NCBI GenBank assembly: GCA_009746045.1
Contig: RPFO01000189.1
Coordinates: 420,137-484,136, forward strand
Length of the DNA: 64,000 nucleotides
DNA from: Mesostigma viride
Lineage: Eukaryota > Streptophyta > Mesostigmatophyceae > Mesostigmatales > Mesostigmataceae
Direction of reading: 5' to 3'
Shown here: positions 10,512 through 23,229 of the stretch, piece by piece
Layout of the letters: every line of letters begins with the position of its first letter
How positions within the stretch are numbered: the first letter of the stretch is position 1
Position numbers and translations under genes: made by a program
The notes under the pieces: generated by a model
What the model was told of the DNA's origin: nothing
The model's input: the letters and a program-made list of their open reading frames with translations, nothing else
Database searches by the model: none

Positions 10512-12422
10512 TATTAATGCTGCTGTTACCCTGCTCATGACCATGCCCTGAATTCCATTCTTTGGTGACTTAGTGTTTTCTTGTTTAGGGGCTGGCATGC
10601 ATGCGTTGCCGTTGACATGCCATGGATGAAAAACGCCAAGAAGAGTATATGGCCCCGCTGCCACCAAAAAGCACCTGGTTGATCAACCAAGGGGATAGCC
10701 TGCACAGTGAGACACAAACACAGCAGACCCAGCAAAGCAAAATTCAGGTTGTAAGCGAGTGGAGATTACTTTTGACATGCTTGATGAAGAAATATATAAC
10801 ACACCTTCTATTGTCACACCTTCTATAAACAAATAGTTGATTGATCACCTTATACACCACGTAAACATGCTAGCAGACGCGCTCTTCAGTCCAGTGAAAA
10901 TCCACGTGCGAAGCAAGTCAGCTTACGCAGAAAGCACCATGAATGTAAATGACGCCCCAAACCCGTGACCAGGCAAGCATCCAGAGGGGCTTTCCAAGCC
11001 CAGTATATTCCAGAAAAAAGCATCACAGATCCTTGGGCAACCGAACGGACGTTAACGGACATTCGAAGGACCATGAAGATGGCGTCCTGCACGGCTAAGA
11101 AAATAAAACTGAACGCAACGCTACGCTATGTCTTTGCTGCGACTAGGTGGATTCGGTGAAAAGGAAAGAACGCAACCATGAAAATGCATCAGAGTAGGTA
11201 GTACCCCGGTAGGTAGAGAGAGCAGGTAGTACCCCGGTAGGTAGTACGCCTCACCATCGGCATCGCCAGTTACGTCCCGTGGCAAGAAAATCCAGCGTTC
11301 TTTCCAATATGATGACACCAGAAACTCGTCGGCCCCACCCCACGCCTTCCACGAACAGCAAACTGATTTTACTAGGCACCCAGTACGTAAAGCAATTAAG
11401 CATGATACTACAATACCTAAATCTACAACGACATTCCATTTCCAGGTCGCCATAGCGACGCGGACCTCTCCCACGCAGGTATCACTCCGTTGACGCACCT
11501 CCAGCTCAGAAAATTTCGTACTTGCTCTTCAAACATAAAATTTTGACGTATACCATGGCTGCGCATTCCCCATCCCAATTTTCTAGCGTACGTTTCCTGC
11601 CATCGCCAGCCATCAAATTGCTCGCGGAGCACGTCACTTTGTTTCGTCCGGCGGCGTGGCCTGCGGCTGCGTCGTTTCGGTGGTCTTATCGATTTCGGGT
11701 CGTTTCCGTTGGATTTGTGACCGTTGGGGCCGAAGGCCGTTTGTTTTCCGTAGTTTGCTTGTTTTGGATTGGTTGTTTATGTGTAGTATTTTGTAGTATT
11801 CTGGACGGACGACCCGAGCCGCTAACTTAGCGGGTTTATCGCGGCCGTTGGATCCATCATCGTACGCTCCAGATTGTCGGCGGCTAACGTTTTAACTTTT
11901 TTCATTTTGCCTTCGTATATCTAAGCAGCTCGCAAGCAGCGTGCCACCAACGTGCCACGTAGCAATCAAGTCAAGCGCGCGCATTTCATTGAGCAGAACA
12001 ACGGGGCCGCTGACCAATCCAGGGTGTTCCAGAGGATGATCTGCGTCTCCGCAAAGGAATCAGAATACAGTAGAGGTGGCCAACCATCGCGCCGCGCCTA
12101 CGTGTCGCTGACCTAAAGGCTTTTCCAGCAATCGCGACGAGCTGTCAAATATTTTCCTGTCAGCTTCACACGTTAACTGGAAGCATGTAAGATAGCCCGA
12201 TTGTGGTGACAATGGCGTGCGATAGCACAAATGTGAAGGAGCTTTGAATTCGCTTTGGTTTCCAAGACTGCGCAGCGTGCGCTGTTTGGGAGAGTGCTTT
12301 GCGGATTGTGCCGATTCAGGGCTGCTCTCACCAACCTTCGAATGTTGATATAGCGGTTTGCGAACCTTCGATGGTTAGAAGACATCGTCGACGCTAATCC
12401 GAAAAACTACTAGGATTCGAAA
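10512..12422. other. Upstream region of the channel gene, no gene recognised
   Basis: The stretch contains a duplicated 19-mer GTAGTACCCCGGTAGGTAG near 11198 and 11226. A 102-residue frame at 11522-11830 resembles nothing I know. The last few hundred bases presumably hold the promoter and 5' UTR of the gene starting at 12423, but I cannot identify a promoter element. Confidence 0.4.
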
Positions 12423-15400
12423 ATGGCTCAAGGGGACGGGGACGCGTTGGCATTGGCCATTTGGATCAATATTGTCCTCCTCGTGGCCTTCACAATAGTC
12501 TTCTTCGGCGTGCGCCGTGTTGATCGCTTGTCGTGGGTATTCTATCCGAGGCAGAAATTAAGAGGAGAAGATACTGACAAATACCGGAAAGAGAATATTT
12601 TTCGATGGATCTATAGGATGGTTAAGGCGCAGGATGTGGAGATGGAAGATGCCATGGGATTGGACGCGGTACGGTGGAAATGACCTTTGGTACATTTGCC
12701 AAGAATGTCGATCTCTCGATAGCGATTGTCTGTGTGGCGAAAAATCTCATATTTGCGTTTGATATTTGATAGCATGGCTTCTATGGATTTCTGACAGGCG
12801 TACGTCTGCATCAACGCGGTTGTTCTCCATGTCCTGCTGTTACAAAATTCCAGGTCATGTTTTTGAGGTCCATCAGACTCGGGATTCAACTTCTGCTTGG
12901 GGCATGCTTTTTCTGCATCTTTATCGTGCTCCCCGTTAACATTACTGGAGATGGCGTTAAGGTGAGATTTCTGAAAGTTATGGAAATATCGATGTATAAT
13001 ATGAGCCTATTGGTCATCTGGCAACACCTGAAGTTTTGTATCAACGTGCGCACTCTGGCGTGGATAATCTGTGCACCTATTTTAGAGGTGTAGGAAACAA
13101 GACTTTCGGGCATGATGTTCTCACCATCCTTCAGGATTGGGCTCTCCTGGCATGAACCTGACATTTTTCATGTTTATTTCCCTCGCGCTGTGTCCGATGG
13201 AGAACGCAATCTAACCAACTATGCATTAAGTCGTCTTCTTGACCACTCTCAAATTGCTCGAGTTTTCCGTCAAGTGTTTCCCCATGGGCATTGAGACACA
13301 CAGGTTGCAAACAAAGCTTGTGGTTTTGGAGGCTGGAAGGAGATTGCATTCTTGGAAATTCAAAAGATCATTTTCTATCAGCCGTCCAAAGGAGAGTATC
13401 CATCACTATGTTCCGCATCCATCTGCTTTCACGGTTTGATCCAAATCATATATGCTTGGAGAACAGGAAGCTCTTGAGAAAGCCAGCAGAGGGCCCGCCA
13501 CCTCGCTGGCAGTCACGTCCAACACGAGCTGGCCCGAGGAAGACCTCTACCGGCGCGTAAACCTGTCAGAGCTCGTCCCGCCACCAGACACCTGGGGCTT
13601 CCCCGAGAATGAGAGCGAATACGCGCTCGTGTGCGGTCTGGTAATGTACGAGGGCGTGGGCGAGGACGACGGCAAGAACGCGACCAGCTATGGCAACTAC
13701 GACAAGGTCACCTTATCCAACATCGAGGAAGAATCGCCGCGGTTTTGGGCGCACCTGCTGGCCGTGTGGGGCGTGTCGCTGTGGACCTTCTACCTGCTCA
13801 ACACCTACTACCGGCGCTACCGCGAGGACCGCATCCGCTACCGCTACAAGCCGAGCGCGGGAGCCGAGAACTACACGCTTCTCGTCACCGACATCCCCTT
13901 ACAGAAGCTCTGCTCGGGCGATTCCAAGGGCCACTTTTCACGTACCGTGTCCTATGCAGATGGCGCGCCGGCCACCGCCGGCGAGAGCAGCAACGCGGTA
14001 AACACCACTGAGAAGGATGCCCTCAAGGGGCCCATCATGGAGGGCATGCGACGGGAGGACACGTTATCATCCGGTGGCGGCGCGGTTGCCATGGACCACT
14101 CCGTCTCTCGTTCTTCCTTTGGCTCCCACAGCGACAGCCCGGGCGCCTCGGGCAGGTTTGTGCGGCACCGTGACCGCGCGTCGCACGCGGCCAAGTCCAT
14201 CGGCAAGAAGGCGCTCACCAAGTTTGCGCCCGTCACCTTCGCCGTGTCCCTGGAGGGTGCTGGTGAGTGGTCATGCCTTGCTTGCTACTATCCCAAGCTT
14301 GGTCTCTGTGGCATCATGGCCCATGGTCAATCCAGCATGGCCACCCGTATGTGCCTGAACGCGGCTAATATCTGATTCTTGTACCGACTGCAGCACTTGT
14401 TGCCATAATAAATAGTACTATCTAGGGTTTGATGTCGTTGCTCAGTTGTCTTTTACCCCGATTTTACCCCGACTACCTCGAGGCCAGTTCTCAAATTCTC
14501 AAGTTCTCAAGTTCTCGGAGGGCGCCGCCCGAGATTAAATAAGAGGTACCTTGAAATTAATTAAGAGGCATGCCTCTATCCAGATATATTTTTGGAGGCG
14601 AGTTTCTATTGGCGTTAAGTTATAGTATTGTTCGACAACGTGTCAGGCGTTTTGCTTACTCCGACTTCTACATTTTCACCGCTTGGTCAAAAAAGGATCA
14701 CCTACATCAAGGAAACAACAAAGATTCAATTATATACCCGACTTCTCCGTAAAATCTCATCGACCGGGTTTCGAAACAACCCACGCCAGCCGTAGATGCA
14801 GATCCAACGGAGCACACAACGTCACGACCGACGCGGCGCGAAATAGTCGCCAAGGTTCCTTTTCTGCGAGCCACTTTACAACGTACGTCGCGCCGCGTCG
14901 TGTACCCAAGCCCTTTTCTGAACGTGAGATCCAAAATCCGCTTGCCAGACCGGGAACTCCGTCCAATACCGTAGTGCATTGAATTGAATTGGAACATAAA
15001 TCCTTCTTTCCGTCACCCTCGACATGTTTTCGTACAATACTACAAATTCACGCCAATAGAAATCCGCGTCCGAACATATATCTCGATAGAGTCATGCCTC
15101 TTATTTAATTTCAAGGTACCTCTTAATTAATCTCGGCCCCCGCCCTCTGAGAATTTGAGAATTGAGAAATCAGGAGCCAATTTTACCCCGACTGTCTTTT
15201 GTTGTGTCGGGGATTATCTGGCGGCCAAAAGAGAAGCCAAGAGCACAGGTCATTTGGCGTGCCAGAAACCGCATGGTGTTGCTTGACCTTTCTCGGATTG
15301 TGAAGTCAGGGCTGGATGGAGAGCCCCACCTGGATGTCACACTCCCTCGGTCCCATCATGGCACAGTCCCTGCACGGCCGCTGATCCCGTTCCAAAGCAA

Positions 15401-18400
15401 TTTCCTTGGAAAGAAGATGCACCATTGTCTATCATAACAGTAAGGAGCTCACCTGGGCACCTTGCATCGACCATTATTCTATCATCGTTTTCTGGTCCCC
15501 AGTGCCCCATCCATGCTGACTGCCCTTGTCTTCACTACTTCAATCTCCTGCTGGCCTTTTCCTTCTTCCCCTTTCCCCTGTCTCCACTTCTCCCCATCTC
15601 GCCTAATCCCATTTTCCTCACCTTCCTTGCTTTTGTCCCCTCCTTTCCCCTCCCCCCCACCCCACCCCACCCGATCCCAGACCCCGACGCCATTTTCAAC
15701 CGCTACTTCCGCGCGCTCTATGGCCCCAGCGTGCTCTACACGAGTGTCGTGCCCCATTTCGGGAAGCTAATGGGCCACGTGGCCGCCTACAATGCAGCTG
15801 ACCGGCGGCTGGAAAGCGCCACCTGGCAGATGGAGCGCAGCAAGGGGTCCAAGGCGGGCATGCGCCCTCGCCACAAGAAGATGCTGCTTTGGGGGGAGGA
15901 GGTGGACACGATCGACCACTTCACGAACAAGCGGGAGAAAGTGCGGCAGGAGGCCGAGGCTGACCTCAAGACAGAGTTCATGCGCAAGGTGTCGCCCTCA
16001 GGGTTTGTGGGCTTCAAGACGCGCGCTGCGGCCGCGATCGCCGCGCAAGTGCTCATGAACCAGGACCCTCACCTGTGCGTAAGGGAACTTTGCCTCAGAC
16101 AGCTTGCTATATTCAGACCAGCTTCATGCGTGCTTAGTTTGTGCGTTGCTATCTAGGTTTTGAGGACCAGGGCCTTCGCTTTTGCGTGAGGCTTTCAAGC
16201 CTTCTGTTTGAGGGAATGCGCATTGGTGGCATCAACATTAGTTGTTCAACTGCATGCTCACTGTATTGCGTTGCAGGTCTAGGTGAGGTTCAGTTACCAG
16301 GAACCCAGCATGTGTGTGTGCGAGGGAATGTGATGCATCTGAATACTTGACTATTCTTACACCAGCCTTCAGCACTCTCTGCCTGTGTGTTGCGGTTAAA
16401 GTATCAAGAGCCAGGAGACACACTGTGCAAAGTCTGACTGGGGTTATTGCCTTGCATCGGTCAGGTCAGAAGCCGTAATTCTAGTTGTTTAATGCTGTTC
16501 TATGCTAATGAACGCTCTGACCACGGAGTTCCTGAGGCGATCAGTAACGTATTGTTGTCGTACGTCGACTTTCCTGCATTTCAAACACCAGTTAAATTTG
16601 CTTTCCTGGCTCCTGCCGCCGGCTCTTTCTTGTTACGCTACTTACTAATTTCATCTCTATTCCTGTCCCGGAACGCTTTGTTTGTTTTGACGTGTGTGTG
16701 CGCAGCCTGCGCACTGAGATGGCGCCGCCCCCCGGTGACATCATCTGGGACCACCTGAAGCTCAACTGGTCGGACCGCGCCACGCGCATCAAAATCACCA
16801 ACGCCATCATGGCGGCGATCGTGCTCTTCTACATGGTGCCCATCACGTTTGTGTCCGCATTCACCACGCTGGAGAACCTGGAGGAAAGACTCAAGTTCAT
16901 CCGGCCCCTCACCTCCAAGTAGGTGGACCAGGGGGCAGGAGGGTGGACCAGGGGGGCGGGAGAGAGCAACGGTACGATGGTGTGGGGGAGAAAGCCCAGA
17001 AGATGTGGGAGAAACCCCGTCTTTACTTTGTAGATCAAACGCCTGAACGCTAAATTGCAAACCTTAGCCCAAAGTCTTTACCCGAATGCCTAAACCCCTC
17101 GTTCCTGAAGGCTGACCAGTTTGGATGAGAGATGTTTCGCATCCTCATTGTAATGATATCCAGAAAAAGAAAAGGAAAATATATATTCTTTGCGCTTTTG
17201 ATGTAAACACACTGGGCTTTTTCTCCTCTTATCCAGGCACTACCAAGCCCCATGCTATGTAGCTCTTCAGGAGCCTGTCTCTTTGTCCACATTTAATAAC
17301 TGTCTGACCCCGCCCCGGGCGTGTTGTTGAGGGCCAGCATCCCAAGCTCATCCACCAGAAGCGACGGACCGAATTCTTGGCACGAATGGTCTTTCCGCGC
17401 TATACCTCTCGACTTATCTCCCCTCTTGTGCAACTCAGAAATGCATGTTTTTCCCCCCTTCACTCACATTGCTCCCCCGCCTTCCCCTTTCCCTCCCCCC
17501 CTCTTCCCCCTTACCTTCCCTTTTCCTTGCTGCCACCTGTCACCCCGCAGCCCCCAGGTCCGCTCCTTCCTTGTGGGCTTCCTGCCCGGCCTGGCCCTCA
17601 TGATCCTCATGAGCGTCCTGCCCATAATCTGCCTGTGGCTGGGCATCCTGGAGGGCCACGTGTCATACAGCCGCGCGGAGACGTCCGCATTCCAAAAATT
17701 CTTCATCTTCATCGTCGTGAACGTGTGGTTTGGCTCCACCATCAGCCAGTCGGTGCTGCAGTCGTTGGACGACATGATCAACAACCCGAGCAAGATCCAC
17801 ATATTTTTAGCCACGAGCATACCCAGCTCTGCCAACCTGTTCATGAACTTTGTGCTGGTCAAGACGCCCGTGATCATCATCGAGGTGAGGATTTCATATG
17901 CATGCCTGGAAGGATGCCCCAAAAGAAATTCTATTTATTGGCGTTTATGGCTCAATCCTCAATTATAGTGACCATACTAATAATTGGCATTGTCTGTTCC
18001 ATTGGCTCAAGAGTTCGTAGTAGAATATGTTCATGCTGCGGTCGACATGATGCCTGGAAAAATTGCACGTTGCAGGAATTGCGTTGCTTGGGATGCACAT
18101 GTGGCAGAAGCGTTGTTGCCAGCATGGTAACCCTTGACACCACACCTCCGCTTGGCGAGTTATGGGCGTGCATGGGGCTGGTACTAGTGCACGATGACAA
18201 CACACAGTGACAACTGACAAGGCAACATGCATGCACGCTTGCTCGCTCATCTCAAATGCAGCGTGCAAGTACACAAAAGCGCACAAACTCACGAACACGT
18301 GAACACATGAATGTGAATGCACATACAGCCCCTTAGACACACAAACTCACAACACATGAGCGATCACGGACAATTTTATTCCCTATATCTCAACAAGCTG

Positions 18401-21044
18401 GGAACACTGCTGGTATGGAGGATTGGAGGCAGGCCTTGATTGGGGTATCCTGTGGTACCTGCTCTCGCCATCTCAGGCCTGTGCTGGTAATGCCTCAACA
18501 TAGAAACTTGACATGGAAACTGAAGCTATATATTCAACATAGAAACATTCAGGCGGTCACGATGCGTCTCTCCTGTGAATAGCCGCCCCTAGCGGATCGC
18601 AACTCACAACACGTAGCAAATTCGAACCCTCATGCCCAAGCCGTTGATGCATTGCTAGTCCACCCCATCCTTGGTGTGTCATCGGATCCTATGTGTTGCC
18701 ACCCAACGATGTGTGGGTAACCCCGTTGTCTGGCATTCCCTATCGCCCTGCAGCTGCTCAACCTGCCGCAGCTGTTCATGTTCCTGATCAAGAAGCACTT
18801 TTTGTGCTCCACCGAGCGCGACTTCAAGGAGGCATGGGCACCCGCCCAGCTCGAGTATCACCGCGTGATGCCGATGGAGATCATGATCATCATGCTGGGC
18901 ATCATCTACTGCAACATCAACCCGATCATCCTCCCGCTGTGCATCGTGCGGCTGGCCGTCGGGTACCTGGTGTGGACCAACCAGGTATGAGACCAGGTAG
19001 CAGACCAGGTAGTTTCCCCTGCGCACCTGAACAGTATTTCTTGCCAGTTGGAGCGTGAATACGGGACCAGGGGCTGGTACCCAGGTACCTGACCAGGTAT
19101 TCCTCCACTTGGGGTTTTGCGTGTTGGACCAGATGCCTCAATCCAGGAACTCTTGTTGTGTGGAATAGAGTACTTTATGTCTGTTTGTAATTCTTCTTTG
19201 AACCCCTAGTTCATCTGCCCCTGGTGATGCTACCCTTGCTGGAGACCTGGTCCTAGTAAATGAACGTGGGGTAGTATGCTAATGGCACTTGGCACAGTGC
19301 ATGTATAATGTATACCTAATGGCCACATATACAATATTGTTGCATTATGTCGTGGGTATGATCGTAACACCATAGACCATCACTATCGTGAATCCATGGA
19401 CAGCTCATGCATACAATGCATCCAGGTAGGCGGGGATGGGTGATTACCCCTTGCTGGACCTCGGAGAGTCCTGGAAGCTTGTGGGGGGGGATAATGTATT
19501 GGGGGGGGGGGGGGAAAGGGATCACCGTTTTAGCCAACAGCTAACCAAGCGCTCACAAACGTGTTGGGACTGTTCATATGCAATGTATACGCCATCTGCG
19601 CCAGTGTTGCTGTTTAATGTTGGCCAGCGGTTACAAGGAATTGGGGCCGGATGGCACCTCATGTGGCTAGACATGGCCCTACATTTGTACTGGGCTGAAG
19701 CCTATTGAAGAAGATTCAAGCCTAAAAGACCTAGCCCTCCAGCGTTTTTGTCCCGGAAAGCTCTTCTTTTTGTTGTGTAAGAAATTACTGGTCGTTACAG
19801 GGAGCAGTTCATGCGATGCCATCTGTGTCATGAATATAGCTCCATGGAAATTGCAGGAATGAAACGCAGGAAGGTTGGGTACAACGAACAGATATACGGT
19901 AGTCCCGATCAAAAAGCTGACCAGACTTCAGCTTCAACTGAAGGGAAAGTCGGTGTCATATGTTGATTTCTCTGACTGTATATGGCCACATGAACGAAAC
20001 TATGCAGAGAAGTTCTGCGCACAGTTAAATTGGGTACCACTAGAATTTGAATGCAGTTGAAGTCGAATTAGAATGTTGCTAGTGTATACTAGGTATTGGC
20101 AAATTACATTATCTTGACGGCTCGCTCATGACCCCATTGCCTTTTTATTCTGCTGTCGCTCCTATCCCCTGCCCCCCACCCACGTACCCACCCACGACCA
20201 CCACCACCACCAGGTACTGCGCACGTACGACGACCCCTTTGACAACGGCGGCCGCATCTGGCCGCTCATGCACGTGCGCATCCTCGTCTCCCTCGCCATC
20301 TGGCAGGTGACCATGATAGGTCTCTTCGTGCTCAAGCTAAAAATAGTCACCGCCATCCTGACCCTCCCCTTGCTCGCGGGCACCTTCCTCTTCCACCTCT
20401 GGAGCCGCTCCCGGTACAAGTCCAACGACGACGTGCTGCCCCTCGACGTCGCCATCACGCTGGACCGCCAGGGGTTACCCAAGGACCTGGAAGACACCAT
20501 CATTGACGCCTACTGGCCCAACCCGCTCAAGCAGACCAACCTGGCAGTCCTGCGCTCCAAGCGCCAAGTGACCAAGTTCCTAAGCACCTCAGGCAGCAGC
20601 GTGGTGCTCCTGTCGCCCAAGCGGACCATGTCGCACATCGGCGAGCTGCCCTCCATGCCGAATGGATTTGGTGAAGCTGCGGGCCCATCGGGTGTCACGG
20701 GGGAGCCAAACCTGAGCCGCACGCCCAGCGCGTACTATGAGGCGGTCTCGCCGCTCACGATGGCAGCCACTGGGTTCGCGACGCCGCTCGCGACGGGGTA
20801 TCACACGCCCGTGGGGAACGAGGGGGGGATGAGCCGGCGGGGCAGCGAGGGAAGCAGCGACGGAGTGGTGCGGGCGCCGCACGCGGATGCCCCTGCTGGG
20901 GCAGAGCATAGCGTGGGGGTGGAGGGTAGTGGGGTAGGAGGAAGTAGCGCAGGGCCAGAGGATAGCGCGGGCGGCTCCTTTGACCTTTACCCAGCACGCT
21001 CGGCGGAGGAGGTGAGGCTCACTGTGAACGAGCCCAAGAGCTAG
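12423..21044 (+). CDS. OSCA/CSC1-type (DUF221, 7TM) calcium-permeable osmo-/mechanosensitive channel, eight exons
   Basis: Predicted exons are 12423-12668, 12854-12961, 13467-14262, 15681-16074, 16706-16918, 17551-17884, 18754-18984 and 20214-21044. All have GT-AG borders and matching phase, giving 1050 aa and stop TAG. The ATG has A at -3 and G at +4. Family landmarks are an N-terminal membrane helix (about 12-30), GLDA-VMFLRSIRLG into the second helix ending LPVN (80-112), RFWAHLLAVW (210-219), NYTLLVTDIP (253-262), APPPGDIIWDHL (exon 5), FLVGFLPGLAL, ILEGHVS and FVLVKTPVIIIE (exon 6), IIYCNINPIILPL (exon 7), and YDDPFDNGGRIWP (exon 8). Such proteins are plasma-membrane, stretch- or osmotically gated cation channels. 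Unusual are a roughly 100-residue Ser/Gly-rich insert at 263-362 and a disordered C-tail of about 190 residues. Splice sites are inferred; the exon 3 start (13467) and the exon 4/5 junction are least certain. Confidence 0.88.
14487..15168. mobile_element. TIR element (MITE-like) in intron 3 of the channel gene
   Basis: About 140 bp at 14487-14635 reappears as an imperfect inverse complement at about 15030-15168. Shared landmarks are GAGATTAA...AAGAGGTACCTTG, AAGAGGCATG and TTTCTATTGGCGT. Outside lies a 13-bp direct repeat TTTTACCCCGACT (14462-14474 and 15181-15193), which may be a target duplication or part of the element. No transposase frame is seen. It is excised with intron 3 in the predicted transcript. 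Confidence 0.65.
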
Positions 21045-22333
21045 CGGATGATTGTGAGGGATGGTGGCTAGCGGATTGCGGCGATGACGGCCAAACGTAT
21101 GTGGCCTGGTTGGGTTGTGGCCACACCTGGCATGGGCAGGCATTTGCCCCAGGATGCAAGGCTGTTCTCAGGAGCAGAGACATGGGCAGGGCGTTCGCCA
21201 GCCACGAGGGGGGAAAGGGTGCTAATGCTCTATAGTTATCTGCGACAACAGAACTCAAGGGGTTCCGCCATTTTCCTGTTTGACCTTTTGCATTGTGGTT
21301 TTTGTGGGGAGCATTAAGTTATCGGCATGCCGCATGATAGTGCGACACACTCAGGCATGGGCCCATTGGAATGTACGGCACTGCCACCTGTCCGCGATGA
21401 TGTCAAGCAGTGCTCAAGGTTGGCACTGCTCATTCAAGCACTGCTTCACCCACCTCTGATCACAGCTTGAAATCTCATGAGTGTGCTGCCCAGCTTCGTA
21501 CCTCCGTGGTGGTTGGGTTGCGAAGCTGCGCTGTCCATGAACAATCATGCGCCATCGCAACAGCTATGCTCATTAGTCCGTTACTGATCGGCACATTCTT
21601 GAAAGTTGAGACATTGCAGAACAAAATACCAGGGACAGGTTCAGGCAAGTGCAGGGTGGAGGATGGAAGTTGCCTGGCCTCAACTTCCAGATCAAGTCTT
21701 TCAAGCGTACCATCGGGTCGATGTATGAGTGCCCACTAGTCTCTTGGGCTCTACTGCCAAAAAATTAAATAACATTGGAGAGGCCTGGCTTGTCACAGTT
21801 GCAACAGGCGTGTCTTATTGGTTTTACAGCTTTCAGGTGATGCTGGTGGTGCCACTGCGCTGTACAAGCAGAGTTTCGATGTGTTGATGGGACATGGAGG
21901 CTTTCTTGAAAAAAATGTGGAACGTGTCAGATTCTAGGGAAGTCGTACAGGCTTGTGGATTGATCATGGTTGTGCACAAACTTCCTGTTTAATCTTGTTC
22001 CATCTGTAGCCCGTTTGTCACGCTGACCAAACACTGTAAAGTGAGACAATCACTCCTGTTCTACCATTATTATTATTATTTATCTCACTCAATATCATTA
22101 TTATAATAAATGGTGTGTAAGGCATTGTATCTATTCGCTGTGTGCCGTGGTAAACTCTCATCAAGTGTAGGGCACGCGTTTGTGAGGCAACCCATTATCT
22201 GCGCCTGCATCCTTATAAAATGATGGTGGGAAGGTGAAGGTCCATGGGCTACTGATGATCTTTATTCATAATATGGATTTCTTTCATTTCTTTACACATC
22301 GCTCTCTGCTCCCTCCTCGGGCGCACCGACGCC
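21045..22333. other. Downstream of the channel gene; 3' UTR and intergenic
   Basis: No coding sequence is recognisable. A short ATT-rich tract sits at 22066-22110. TGTAA, the usual green-algal polyadenylation signal, occurs near 22035 (CACTGTAAAG), but this alone does not place the transcript end. Confidence 0.4.
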
Positions 22334-23229
22334 ATGATCTGGGCCCCCGCCCCTGCCTTGACCGAAATCACCTTTCGCTCCCAGGAGGCCTTCAAGCAGC
22401 ACGTGACCCCCCTCGCTGCAGATTTGGCGGCCATGGGCTCAGGCAACCTGGCTGCCGAGCTTCCCCTCCTCTCCACCACCGCCACGGCCACCTCCACCCT
22501 CCTCGCCTCCACCTCCAAAGCCACCACCGACGCCATCACCGCCTAGCTCCTCGACCTTGACCAGCGGCTCGCGGATAACGGCATCGTCATTGAGTGCCTG
22601 CAAAACGTCGCATGCCTCACCGCCCAGGCGATGAAGGGCATTGCCGCCAGGCCAGCCCCCGCTGGCCTAGCCGGCGATGCACCTGCCACCCAGACTGTGG
22701 CCGCCATGCTGCAGACCCATACCACCTCCACCACCTCCGCCATCGCTGCACAGCTCAGGCAACAGACGCTTGACCTCCGCGAGGAGATTGATCTCGACAA
22801 ATGCAGCCACAACGTCATCATCCTGGGCACTTCCACCAGCTGCCAGGCGAGCATTCCGAGTCCCTTGCCACGGCGTTTGAGAAAAACATCCTTGTCTTTA
22901 CAATTTTACAGTTTTGGGCCCCATGGCTTTCACTGGTAAGCTCCGGCTGGAGGCCGGAATCCGCCTTCCCCGCTTGCGGGGCAAGGCTGGACCGCCCCCG
23001 TTGCTCCTCACCTTTGAATACATGGCGGACAAGCTGCTGTTTCTCAAGTGCCGAAAGCGGCTTGAGAGGCTCCCCTACACGCTAGACGATGACTTGACCC
23101 TGGCGCAGCAACAACGGCAACAGGAGCTATGCATGGCCGACCTATCTCCAGCTCCGGCAGGTGCAGCAGGGAAGAAGCCGGAATACTGGCGAGGGGCGGC
23201 CATCTACGTTGATCACAAGCCATGGCAGA
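22334..23229 (+). pseudogene. Second decayed LINE ORF1
   Basis: A Thr/Ala-rich N-terminal segment is broken by a stop near 22543. Next comes DKCSHNVIILG (22797-22829), which matches the start of an ORF1p RNA-binding domain. A separate frame holds PLLLTFEYMADKLLFLKCRK and DDLTLAQQQRQQ ... GAAIYVD. The last two blocks match the ORF1 remnant at 4021-5016 (VVLTFSDI, DDLTPAQQQQ, GGDLYVN), so both come from one family. It is disrupted by at least two frameshifts. Confidence 0.55.

Noticed and set aside
18600-18680. GGTTCGAATTT on the minus strand inside intron 6, suggesting a tRNA or SINE
   Set aside because: Box-B-like only; stems do not pair and no repeat copies are visible.
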